Made by a program: the position numbers and the translations under genes. A DNA stretch of 64,000 nt from Anaeramoeba flamelloides. Lineage: Eukaryota > Metamonada > Anaeramoebidae. The number at the start of each line of letters is the position of its first letter. The stretch's first letter is position 1. Location: the NCBI GenBank assembly GCA_027625915.1, contig JANTQA010000047.1, forward strand, positions 7,378,001 to 7,442,000. The letters run 5' to 3'. Positions 1 through 10,002 of this stretch are shown piece by piece. Under the pieces are notes generated by a model. The model saw only the letters and a list, made by a program, of their open reading frames with translations, ran no database searches and had not been told where the DNA came from.

Positions 1-345
1 ACATTCATGATCAATTATCAAATTATTAAATTAACGATCCCCAAGATTTTGGGATTCCTTAATTAAAGATAGCATTGGTTTTTTTTTTTTTTTGATTTTT
101 TACCAATTACTTCTTATAAACTATTTTTAAATTTCAATTTTTTTTCATTTTCTTTTTCCTTTTTAATTTTGTGTTTTTGCATATTCAACATAAAAAAATT
201 TGGGTGTGTCTTTCCCTTGAAAAAATGTGAAATCTATGATTTTACGCTTAAATTAGCTTTGAGTTAATTTAAGTAAAAGGACATTTAGAGTGTAATTTAC
301 ACTTCTTCAATGAATAAAAAACAATTGTTTTTTTCATTTCTTAAT
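1..345 (+). repeat. Dispersed repeat family A, copy 1
   Basis: This segment shares long blocks with 33270-33800 (opposite strand), 27860-28130 (opposite strand) and 57360-57478 (same strand). Landmarks are the block ending in GATAGCATTG near position 89, the run from GTGAAATCTATGATTTTACG near 228, and GAGTGTAATTTACACTTCTT near 288. In the longer copy at 33.3-33.8 kb the upstream part holds a short lysine-rich open frame, so the family probably derives from an ORF-bearing element or a retroposed transcript. The copy at 57.4 kb has a poly-A tail and target duplication, so retroposition is likely. The left end lies outside the window. Family assignment is not possible from this sequence. Confidence 0.7.
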
Positions 346-380
346 AAATTACAAAAAGGAAAATATGAAAATATTTTTAC

Positions 381-608
381 CATTTGGAACACCTCTAAGA
401 ATCAGATCTTTGTGATATGTTTGATTTGGTTTAATTGCTGATAATTTCAATCTTGCCCACCCAATAACAGAATCTTTTAATGTTTTGTCATAATCATAAA
501 CTCGAAAATTTAAAAATTCAGGCAATGTAATAAAAGTTAAATCAAAAAGTTCATTATATCTAGTTAATTAGGAATAATTTAAAAAGTGTTTATAGAATGT
601 TAGATATG

Positions 609-641
<33 letters not shown>

Positions 642-3285
642 ATATTTAATGTATAAAATAATATTTATTATTATAGAAAATGTTTTTTTTTTCAGATTAT
701 GATAAAATAAATCAAAAAAAAATATATATATATATATTCACAATTCAATTTCATTTTTTAAAATACAAACTGTTTAAGGTTTTTATAATACTGTTATTTT
801 CCAATTAAGAAATGAAAATTTTTCTTTCAAGTCCAAAAAGATTTTGCAACTAATTTATTCAATTGAAAAAATCCAAAGATCATCAGAAAAAACAATTAAA
901 AATGATCTATTTTTAGAGATTTGATTAATCTTCCTTATTGAACTTTAATATAAAATTTTATTTTTTGTATTTATTTATTTTTGAAGAGATAAAATTACTT
1001 TTTTCATGTGCAACATTAGGTTTTCCAGTGTTCGAAAAGATAGAGTAAAATCAAGATTTTACTCGATTCTTCTGAATTCTGGAAAAGCGCCATTAGGTTT
1101 TGTTTTAATTTTAGAAATTAAAAGAAAATTTCAAAATTTTTTTTTATTTCTAAAATTAAAAAAAACCTAGGCATTATAAGGGACTATACGGCACTCGAAG
1201 GCACTTGTCTTTAGGTTTTTTGAATTGTTGTTTTGATTCTGAAAATTGATAGATTTTTTTTTTTATTATTATTTAAGGGAGAAGTTATTAGCCCCTCTTG
1301 TATGCCCGAATTCCTAAATAAAAATTTAGGAATCTTATTAAAGACTCAAAGACAAGTTTATTATCCACTAAGGCTAATAAACTTGATGAATCTTTTTTTA
1401 TAATAATATTGAAAATATTATTATTTTTTTAATATATTAGATATATTAATTTTTTTTAATTCAGATATCCAGATTTTATGATTATTTTCATAGGCTGAGC
1501 AATTCCCAAGAAAAATCGATAGATTTTAATTAAAAAAAAAAATTACAGTCATTAGCTTTTCCAAAATATAAAAGAAAAGAGAAAAATCTTTGATATTTTA
1601 CTCCCTTCTTTTGAATTCTGGAAAAGTTCAGTTAGGTTTTCTGAGTTATCTCTTTATTTGTAAAATCTATTGATTTTCGTTAAGTTTTTTTGAGTTTTCT
1701 ATTTATTTGGAAAATCAATAGATTTTCGTTAGGTTTTTTTTACTTTTTGACATAAACCGAAAATTTATTAAAATTTTCTGTTTATTATAAAAAGTAAAAA
1801 AAACCTAGAACACTTGACAAATAAAATAGAAAACCTCAAAAAAACCTAGAACACTTTACAAATAAAACAGAAAACTCAAAAAAACCTAACACTTAACTAA
1901 TAAAACAGAAAACCTCAAGAAACCCTAGGCACTCTTAACCACTCTACAACACTTGACTGCATTTGAAAACATTTCCATATTTTCTAAATTTTTGTTTAGA
2001 AATTTGAATAAAGAATCAAAATTTTCTTTATCATTTAACAATGAACAGATAAATAGTGATGCTTTATTTTGAATAATGCTAATAAATTCCATAATGTAAA
2101 AATACAATTTTTAGTTCAATTTCCAGTTTTAGAAATATGATATCTCAACTTTCAAATCATTTTGTTACAACAAACAAATGTTACTGCTGTGTTCACTAAC
2201 TTCAAGGGTTTCTTAAAATTTAGTTCAAGAAAATTCTTATTCAAAGCCTATAAAAACTTTATCAAAAATAGGAAATTGAACCAAAAATTTTCTTGAACTA
2301 AATTTTAAGAAACTTTTGGGGTTAGTGAACACAGCAGTAACATTTGTTTGTTGTATCAAAGAGATTATTCTTGTTGTTTTTGTTTGTTATTTTAAATTGT
2401 AATTCTTGTGTCCAGATTATTCGATTTTTTTCATTGAAAGGGCAGTCCCATAAAAAAAGATCGATATAATCAATCTATTTCTAAATTAGAAATATTTTTT
2501 GCACAAATCGCAAAAAAAGCCCATTTTAAAAGTCTAAGATTCATTAAAAACGATTTATAATGGTAGTTAAGAGTTGTAAGTCATTATTTTTGGAAAAAAT
2601 ATTTTGTTTTCAAAAGACAGGATTTGTCACTAAAAACTTTGGGGGGTTTTCCAATTAAAACAGTTGTTGATCTTTGTTTCCTCATTTCTACTTTTTTCCG
2701 AAATGGTAAGCAATAGTACTCAAAAGTTTCATTTACAGGATAAATTGTTTCTTATAACTTTTTTTTTCATGGTTGTTTTGTCAAGCGTTTTGGAAAATTT
2801 AAAAAAAAAAATAGAAAGTATCAGCCGATTATACCATTAAATAAATTCTTTCTTTTTTCAAAAGTTTTTTCATTCTTTTTGGAAGAAAACTTTCAAAACG
2901 TGATTAAAATTTCCTTTTATATCAAATTTGTTGTTTGGGTGAAACCATTTGTTTTTAAAAATTATTTCGACTTGTGAATTTTTGTGTTCGGTTAAAAAAG
3001 AGTAAAAAAAACAAAATACTTACTCAGGGTTGAGAGTTTTTTTCTTGGTTGAAGTTCTAAAAGAGTGGTATTTTTTATCAAAAACTATTACATAAGGATC
3101 AGACTGATTTAAAAAGAAAAAAAGAAATCAAAAAAATCAAAAAAGGATTATCGTTCAGTCGGTTATTCAGGAAAAAAAAAAGAAAAAAGATTTACTGTTC
3201 CTCCAAAATCTGCTGAAACTAGGTTAGTTGCATTAACAACCATAACCTCAACAATAAAATAATTTTCAATAATTGTGCTTGTCAT
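381..3285 (-). CDS. C2-domain protein, 5' part (gene continues past left edge)
   Basis: Three exons on the minus strand build one C2 domain: 3285-3196, 3103-3024 and 559-381. Exon 1 encodes a typical first C2 strand (FIVEVMVVNATNL) after a plausible start ATG. Exon 2 encodes SDPYVIVFDKKYHSF and ends in TLNP plus two bases of a Glu codon. Exon 3 supplies the third base, then YNELFDLTF and FRVYDYDKTLKDSVIGW, matching the usual order of SDPYV, NP-x-W-N-E and V-D-D. All junctions are GT-AG and keep the frame (phases 0, 2 and 1). The introns are 92 bp and about 2.5 kb; the long one holds a TA-flanked MITE and a family E repeat. C2 domains generally bind membranes, often with calcium, and the Asp positions (SDPY, YDYDK) fit a calcium-binding type. 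The rest lies beyond position 1, so whether a catalytic domain follows is unknown. Exon 1 could be preceded by another exon. Confidence 0.75.
1018..1955. repeat. Dispersed, internally palindromic repeat family E
   Basis: The block is built from alternating direct and inverted copies of AAAAAACCTAG / CTAGGTTTTTT, GAATTCTGGAAAA and A/T-rich spacers. A run at 1800-1935 repeats a unit of about 45 bp beginning AAAACCTAGAACACT. Related material occurs at 7083-7190, 14095-14600 (opposite orientation) and 53165-53765. It lies in the long intron of the C2 gene. It looks like a non-autonomous element or the edge of a larger one; no coding capacity was seen. Confidence 0.6.
2168..2353. mobile_element. 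MITE with long terminal inverted repeats, TA target duplication
   Basis: Two arms of about 70 bp are near-perfect reverse complements. The left begins CAACAAACAAATGTTACTGC and the right ends with its complement. TA flanks both sides (2166-2167 and 2354-2355). This is the Tc1/mariner-type target choice. Only about 40 bp of unrelated loop lie between the arms, so the element is non-autonomous. It sits in the C2 gene intron. Confidence 0.8.
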
Positions 3286-4741
3286 AAAAGAAAAAACAAA
3301 AGAAGAAAAATAAAATTTTTCCTTTGATTTTCTCGAATATATTTTTGGGAATGTTTCAAAAAACAGAAGAATTAAAAAGACTTCTTTTAAACTTGTTTTC
3401 AATACAAAGAAAAAAAGAAGAAATATACATTTTCTTCTTTTGCAATTGTGATTTTTCAAGAAAAAAGTTAATCGAGTTTTTAGATCACTTTAATTGAAAT
3501 TCCACAAGATTTTAACAAGTAAAATCGTCTAAAGCAATTAAGGAATGTTAAATAACTTGTTTTTCACTTGCCCTTGCGATACACTCAACTTTTTTGAGAT
3601 TAAAGTTTGGTTATCAATGATAATGTGTCATAACCTTTAGAATTTACTTTTCATTTTTGAAATGACTTTGAAAATTAAATTGTAATATTTTTTCTCAATT
3701 TTGTATAAATATGATGATTGTAAAGAAATTTTCTAGAATACTATACCTGACCAAATCCATTTTGAAGGTTAATTTTTTGAATTTTAAAGTAAATGTTATT
3801 TTCTAAATTGAATTATTGCTAAATTTTTCTTATTTTCTCAATTTATCTTTGGATTTTTGTTTTTTGTTTTTGAAACACAAATCATCAAATACCATCTTAT
3901 CCAATATTTTTAATTTTAAAGACTGTCTGTATTTTGTGATCGTCGAATATTACATTTATGACTAACGGCAGATTTACCAACTTAACAGGATAGGAATCAT
4001 AAAGCTCTTGTGAATCTTTAAATTAAAATTTTTAGTTTTTCTCCAAAAATCTTCATTATGCTGAACCATCCTATCCAAATTCAAAATTTGCATTGAAAAG
4101 GGTATAAAAAGAAAATTAAATTTACACTTACATTCTACTTCATTTTAAAATATAAGATCGTTGTAGGTAATTTGTATAAATATACTTTCAGAAAAAGTGG
4201 AAAGTAAGAGAAATAAGGTAAAGTGTTTTAAATTTTTACTTTATTTTGTTTGTGAATATCTGAAATATTTTGGACTAATAATTGTTTTTTTTCAACTTCT
4301 AAGATGTATAATATTTTGACTTTCCTCTAATTCATATTTTTTTAAATTATTTTTTCTATTCATAATATTGGATTAATGATTTGATCGAAAATAAAATAAA
4401 GAAAGTCCTTCTATGTTAAGTTTTTTATATTGAATTTTTTTTTGTTCAAGACATAAACCTCAAGGTTTACAATCACTGTAGGATGAAAAAAAAAAATTTC
4501 TTGTTTATAGGTGTAAGGTAATGTTAGGGTTTAAGTTGATCGATCTTTGGTTTGGTATGAATATTTAAATTTTAAATTTTGTGAAGAAATTAAATTTTTG
4601 CTTTTTATTTTTTTTTTTCGAAATCGCAATTTATTACTCGAAAATTATTAGGTGAGTTAAAATTTTATCAAAAAAATTTGATTCTTGTGTTATAAATGGA
4701 AATTTTAGTTTAGGCATGGTTTTATTTGGTACTTTTAAACG

Positions 4742-4784
<43 letters not shown>

Positions 4785-5000
4785 AAACAGAAATCCGAAA
4801 TTGAAGTGTCTAAAATTAATGATTTGGAAGAAAATTTATGAATAATTTTCAATGTTTCCATTTAAATTTCCATTTTTCTTTTACTCATTTTCCAAAAATT
4901 GAATATATATATATATATAATATACTATATCAAAAAAGAACAAATAAGGAATAAAAAACTAAAACTTCATTATAAAGTCAACACAAAATTAAAAAAAAAA
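3286..5000. other. Gene-poor AT-rich interval with possible minus-strand exon shards
   Basis: No complete gene was found. A (TA)n microsatellite occupies about 4746-4781. On the minus strand near 4105-3985 there is an open stretch starting with an ATG and rich in charged residues (LDRMVQHNEDFW), ending near a GTAAAT donor-like site. It is not recognisable and no partner exon could be joined to it. The rest is A/T-rich sequence. Confidence 0.4.
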
Positions 5001-5019
5001 AAAAAAAAAAACAAGGGTT

Positions 5020-5570
5020 TGTCAATAATCCACAAAAAAACAATTACCCCACTTTGGAATCAATTTTGGACACTTACAACCTTCTTGTTCCATTTCAAGA
5101 AATATTTGTGAAAAATCTTGAGAAGATTATTTTTTAATAATTTTTGATAGAAATTCTTCAAATCAAATACGAGCCAAGAGATTTGGATAATAACAAAATT
5201 AAAAAATTAGGTATTTTTGTTGGGAGACTCTAAAAATTTTTGCATTCGATGCTTCTTTTTTGAATAAATATTACAGAATTTCTCATTTCTTTTGATTTTA
5301 AATTTATCATCAAATATTACCCAATTTAACAGAAATCCTTCCACATTTTAGTATTGGGAAACAAAAGATTGACAAAATTCCTTTATTTTTATATTGTAAG
5401 AGAGAAATTATTGAACCAAAATTTTCCACATTTATCTTAAACACTAATTTTATTTAGAACTTTCCTCTTAGTGATAAAGAAAGTATGCAATCAATCGGAA
5501 AAATACTAGTTAAAAAAGGAAATTATAAATCTTCGATTTTTATACCAAATATTGATAAAACACAAGCTTG
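5020..5570 (+). pseudogene. Coding-like shards of unknown origin
   Basis: Several short plus-strand stretches read like protein: YPTLESILDTYNLLVPF near 5045-5095, YEPRDLDNNKIKKL near 5165-5205, PLFLYCKREIIEPKF near 5380-5430 and SDKESMQSIGKIL near 5465-5505. They lie in order on one strand, but I could not find a set of GT-AG junctions giving one continuous frame, and in-frame stops interrupt the reading. This fits a decayed gene or element ORF, or a gene whose exons I could not resolve. The family was not recognised. Confidence 0.35.
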
Positions 5571-5911
5571 AAAAAAGAAAATTGAAAAAAAAAGAAGTTA
5601 AACAAAATTACTTCCTTCATTAACCTTTCATCTTGAATAATAAAGTTTATTCGTAATATAATCAAAATTCCATTACTTTAAATTTATGAGACTATTATAT
5701 TTATTGTTGTTAGTATAACCACCCTTTTTTAAAAGTCTATTGTCAAGAAAAAAATTTCTAATATGGGGTATAAAATTCCTTAAAAACGGAAAGATGGATT
5801 TAAGTTTAATTCAACTTTGTGATATTTTATTAGGATAGATTATAACTAATAGTTTTGATAATTTTGTATTAATCTAATAAAACTGACATAGAGAAAAAAA
5901 AAAATTCCTTA

Positions 5912-7071
5912 CTGTTAAGTGAAAAATGCTGGGCAGAGAAAAATATTTGTACACCATTTTTTATGGGGGGACATTACTGAAAATAATTTTTAATTTCTTT
6001 TGTTTGTAAAATAACTAAAGAAAATAACAATAATCTACTTTTTAGAATAACAATTAATGTAATTCTACTTTTTAAAAACCTTATCTCATATAATTTAAAG
6101 CCAGTTTAAAAATTACCATTTTCAGAATTAATAGTGAACTTTACTAAAAGTTGGATTTTTGTTAAAATAGCATACTCTACTTTAGTTCTCAACAATTCAA
6201 ATGAGTATTCTCCAGAAACCACAGATTAATGAACTTTTAACACATTTAAACCTGGATTTATATAAAACTCACCTAGATATCAATAGGATTTGATTTTCAC
6301 TATTACTACTCTACACGGAAAATTTAAACACCGAAAATTAAAGTTAGCCAAAACTATACATTGTATTTCCACAATACTTCTTTTATAAATGATTTTTATA
6401 AAGTTATCATAATTTTTTGTAATAAAAAAAGGATAGCTATTAAACTCATGAAAATCCTAATACCCCATTTTTCAAAAATACCTACTTTTGAAAAAAACAC
6501 CTTTTTTTGGGATATTTTTTTAATGAAAAAAGTTGAAATGAATTAATTTTTGATTAAAAATTATGATTAAAAAAAGAATAAATGTTAAAGCAATTTGTAG
6601 AAAAATATCGGGAATATATATTAAAACTCAAACATGGAAAAAATAAAATGATAAAAAATATTCCAAAAACAAATAAAAAATCAGATTTTCAATTTAATTT
6701 AGCAATACCTCTTGATTGAAATATTTTGTGCTATTTTAAAGTTGTAAAATATGTTTCTTTTTAGAATAGTAAAAAAATACTTGAAAATTATCTCTCTACT
6801 AAGTCAATTAAAAAATTCAAAAATTTTACAATTTAAAATGAAAATAATATTACTGAAAAATTTCATTTTTTTTTTAATTTCTATTAATATCTATTAAAGT
6901 TGTAAACCTTTTTGAAAATTGTTCTGTATAATAATGTTTATTATATGACTGTATTTCAAAAATTCAAAATTTAGAGATTTTTTTTTGAAAAAAATTTCCT
7001 TGTCTTGTAATGTTCCCAATTAAAAATGGTGTCCAACCATTTTTCTGTGTGCGTCATTTTCCTCTCAACAG
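5912..7071. mobile_element. DNA transposon relative with CTGT...ACAG ends, TTA target duplication
   Basis: The left end (from 5912, CTGTTAAGTGAAAAATGCTG) and right end (to 7071, ending CTCTCAACAG) are imperfect inverted repeats. TTA flanks both sides (5909-5911 and 7072-7074). The first 350 bp match, in reverse, the interior of the 458-bp element at 49146-49603, so this is a longer member of that family. About 700 bp of extra sequence (6290-6990) distinguishes it. Short frames there are too decayed to name a transposase. A 3-bp TNA duplication with CTG/CAG ends is reminiscent of PIF/Harbinger-like or similar elements; that placement is tentative. Confidence 0.7.
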
Positions 7072-7082
7072 TTATAATAAAT

Positions 7083-7190
7083 ATTGCGGTGTCTGTCAAG
7101 TGTCGTAGAGTGCATAGGTTTTTTTTAATTTAAGAAATAAAAAGAATATTTATGAAATTTTCTTTTTATTCCAAGAAATACAAAAAAAAT
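7083..7190 (+). repeat. Fragment of repeat family E
   Basis: The stretch AGTGTCGTAGAGTGCATAGG followed by a T-rich run and AAGAAATAAAAAGAATATTT matches the end of the family E blocks at 1.0-1.95 kb and 53.4-53.6 kb. It abuts the right end of the preceding CTGT element. Confidence 0.55.
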
Positions 7191-7813
7191 GATCCTATAA
7201 AAAAATGATCACAATCTTCAATGATAATGATATTAGATATTTCTATAAATAAATCATAATTTTTGATTTAGTTTTTATTTGTTATTTGAATTTTGACTAA
7301 TAAAAGAAAGGAAATGATCAAAAAGTCAAAACCCTGATTAGTAGTAAAATTCCTCTAATTTTCTTCAATGAAATATGATTTAAATCTCTGTTCCAAAGTA
7401 GATCTGATTTTTAGATCACAATTATCTAATTTGTGAAATTCACCTAATAAATTTTTATTTTCTAATCTGTTCAGTAAATCAAAAAAAATAGTTCAGTAAA
7501 AATTGTTTTCTTTAACATTTCCTAGCTAAAAACACAACTAATTATTGGAAGTAAAATAATTATTTGTAAGAATCAAAACCTTTAAACAACTTTTCAGCAC
7601 CACTAAAGTCCAAAGTTCTTAAAAAAATAAAATAATTTGTCATCATCATGAGATTTTTTGTTGTGGATCCGTTATTGTTGTGATCATTTTTTCCAAAATA
7701 AATTTTGCTTTTTTAAATATTTTTTTCTCTCAAGTGATCAATTTCTTTCTAATTAAGTGATCTTCATTATTTTTCATCTTTATTTCAAAATTTTACTCAA
7801 CAAGTATAAGGAA

Positions 7814-8680
7814 ATGTATTGGGCCTTTATTATTTTACTCGTTAGTGCAGTCTTCGCCAACCAAGCAATTATTGATGAAGTTAACGCTAAACAAAATCTG
7901 TGGGTTGCAGGGCCATCCAAATTTGATAGCTGGACCAACGAAGAAATAAAACAAATGTTAAATCCAATGATCACCAAAACTGAAGTCCAAGTAACCTTAG
8001 AATCAGTTTCTGTGCCAGACTCGTTTGAATTTTATGATAATTATGATTGTTTCACAAAGGTTATGGATCAAGCCAAATGCGGATCATGCTGGGCGTTTGG
8101 AACTGCGACTTCTACCTCCACAAGATACTGTAAAAAGCACGGTAAGAAAATTGAGTTGTCTCCACAGGATTTGGTTTCGTGTGATTGGGAAGGTAACAGT
8201 GGGTGCAATGGTGGACAACCAAGATTAGCATGTGACTACGTCGAATTTCATGGTATTGTAGATGACACATGCTATCCATATACATCAGGTGGTGGTGACT
8301 CTGGAAAATGTAAATCCAAATGTGCTGATAAAAAGTATAAATGGAAACTCTACAAAGACGAATTCTTCACATGCAGCGGGTACGAATCGGAATCAGCCAT
8401 CCAAAAAGCTATCTATGAAGAAGGTCCAGTTTGTGGAACAATGGCAGTCTTTCAAGATTTCATGAGCTATACTGGTGGTATTTACAAACACACAACAGGG
8501 GAATTGTTGGGTGGGCATGCCATTACAATTGTCGGGTGGGGAGAAGAAGAAGGAACCAAATTCTGGAAAGTTCAAAATTCTTGGGGTCCAGCTTGGGGGG
8601 AAAGTGGGTTCTTCAGAATTGTTCGCGGAGAGAATAACTGTGGTATCGATTCTGGTGCCACTGCAGGTAAACCTAAGTAA
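7814..8680 (+). CDS. Secreted papain-family cysteine protease, cathepsin B-like
   Basis: A single-exon gene of 288 residues. The start is the ATG at 7814; the frame is open further upstream but without an ATG, and this ATG begins a signal peptide (MYWAFIILLVSAVFANQ). A propeptide of roughly 50 residues follows, short as in cathepsin B and the Giardia enzymes. The active site is CGSCW with the nucleophile Cys92 and the oxyanion Gln86. His235 lies in GGHAITIVGWG and Asn255 in NSWGPAWG, so the C1A catalytic residues are present. The NGGQP and CYPYTSGGG motifs and paired cysteines support a cathepsin B-like fold. A long occluding loop with His-His was not seen, which predicts endopeptidase rather than dipeptidyl activity. 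It probably acts in lysosome-like or digestive vacuoles, or is secreted. Its base composition is much less AT-rich than the surroundings, as expected for a conserved, expressed gene. Confidence 0.95.
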   Translation: MYWAFIILLVSAVFANQAIIDEVNAKQNLWVAGPSKFDSWTNEEIKQMLNPMITKTEVQVTLESVSVPDSFEFYDNYDCFTKVMDQAKCGSCWAFGTATSTSTRYCKKHGKKIELSPQDLVSCDWEGNSGCNGGQPRLACDYVEFHGIVDDTCYPYTSGGGDSGKCKSKCADKKYKWKLYKDEFFTCSGYESESAIQKAIYEEGPVCGTMAVFQDFMSYTGGIYKHTTGELLGGHAITIVGWGEEEGTKFWKVQNSWGPAWGESGFFRIVRGENNCGIDSGATAGKPK

Positions 8681-9168
8681 ACTAATAATTTGATACCTTT
8701 TTTTTGTGAACAAGAGAAATTTTTCAAAAATAAATAAAAAAACAAAATAAGAAAAAAAAATCATATATATTAATAAAAATCAATATTTTTTTTGCCAATG
8801 CTTTGAGTTAAATGAATCTTTTTGATCACAAATAAAGTCTCAGACTTATTTTAGAAATAAAACTTTCTGATATCTCTTCTTTTTTCCATATTCTTCTTTT
8901 TATGTTTTGTTTTTCTTAATGCTCAAAATATTCCTAGTTAGTTAAAACCCTTCAGATATATGAAAGCAATTATGTTTAATCCAATACATCGCTTAGCTAC
9001 CTGTTTATGGGGAAATTTCATTTTTGAATAATAAAAAAATGAATAAAGAAAGAAAATTGTTTTATATATTTTTGTTGTCATCTAAGTTTGAAAATTGGGT
9101 ATCAATCATTTTTTTTTTTTTTATAAAAAAAAAAAATGTGTCTAATATTATGTTAATCCAAGTTTTAT
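8681..9168. other. AT-rich intergenic interval
   Basis: This holds the 3' flank of the protease gene, with AATAAA-like signals at 8730-8750, then homopolymer-rich sequence. No gene or clear repeat was seen. Confidence 0.5.
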
Positions 9169-9171
9169 TCA

Positions 9172-9999
9172 CTGTCAAATCTCAAACCCAGAAAATTTTC
9201 AAAAACCTGGTAATTCCGTTTTTCTGATCATTTGAAAATATTAGTAAAAAGTCAAAAAATTTACTCTCATTTTGCAGATAAATAACACAATTACCCATCA
9301 ACTTATAACCGTTCCTATTCGAATTTTGGTTATATATTCTGAATCCATCATTTTTAACTCTTTGGTGAATTCAGAAATCAAAAAAATCCAAAATTTGTAA
9401 AATTAATTGATAACATGACTGAAAATTGAAATCTAATTTTGATATTAAATTTTAAAAAAAAACAAAATTTTCATCTTTTTAAAATATTTGAAAGAAATTG
9501 AATTTGAGAGAAGTGTTTGAAAATTGCGAATTTACATGAAATTTTGAATAAAATTTTATAATAAAATAAATCCTCTTTGGTTACCAATAGAAATTTACTC
9601 TTTTGAAAAAATTATTAAAAGAAAGATATAAAGAAAATTAAAATCTTATTTCATAAATGCAATAACAAAATAATTCTTATAAAGATGATTCCTAATAAAT
9701 TTAGTATTTATCTAAAATGAAAATCACAATAAATTTGATTTTCAATTTTCAGTCATGCTATCAATTAATTTTACAAATTTTGGATTTTTTTGATTTCTGA
9801 ATTCACCAAAGAGTTAAAAATGATGGATTCAGAATATATAACCAAAATTCGAATAGGAACGGTTATAAGTTGATGGGTAATTGTGTTATTTATCTGCAAA
9901 ATGAGAGTAAATTTTTTGACTTTTTACTAATATTTTCAAATGATCAGAAAAACGGAATTACCAGGTTTTTGAAAATTTTCTGGGTTTTTGATTTGACAA
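9172..9999. mobile_element. Foldback/MITE element with arms of about 250 bp, TCA target duplication (copy 1)
   Basis: The left arm (9172-9430, beginning CTGTCAAATCTCAAACCC) and right arm (9750-9999) are close reverse complements. Shared landmarks are AACCGTTCCTATTCGAATTT and its complement. TCA flanks both ends (9169-9171 and 10000-10002). A second copy at 24709-25529 has the same arms and an interior in the opposite orientation, so this is a defined element of about 825 bp. No transposase frame was found, so it is non-autonomous. CTG/CAG ends and 3-bp TNA duplications resemble the elements at 5.9 and 49.1 kb, though the internal sequence is unrelated. Confidence 0.85.
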
Positions 10000-10002
10000 T
10001 CA

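Noticed and set aside
1925-2107. Minus-strand 60-codon frame between C2 exons
   Set aside because: It lies within the inferred 2.5 kb intron, next to a MITE and repeat E, has no recognised motif, and including it would break the C2 domain.
4634-4861. Minus-strand frame crossing a (TA)n tract
   Set aside because: About a third of the frame is Tyr-Ile from the microsatellite; no motif or splice context supports it.
7757-7813. N-terminal extension of the cysteine protease frame
   Set aside because: The frame is open upstream but begins with GTG and has no ATG; the ATG at 7814 gives a proper signal peptide.
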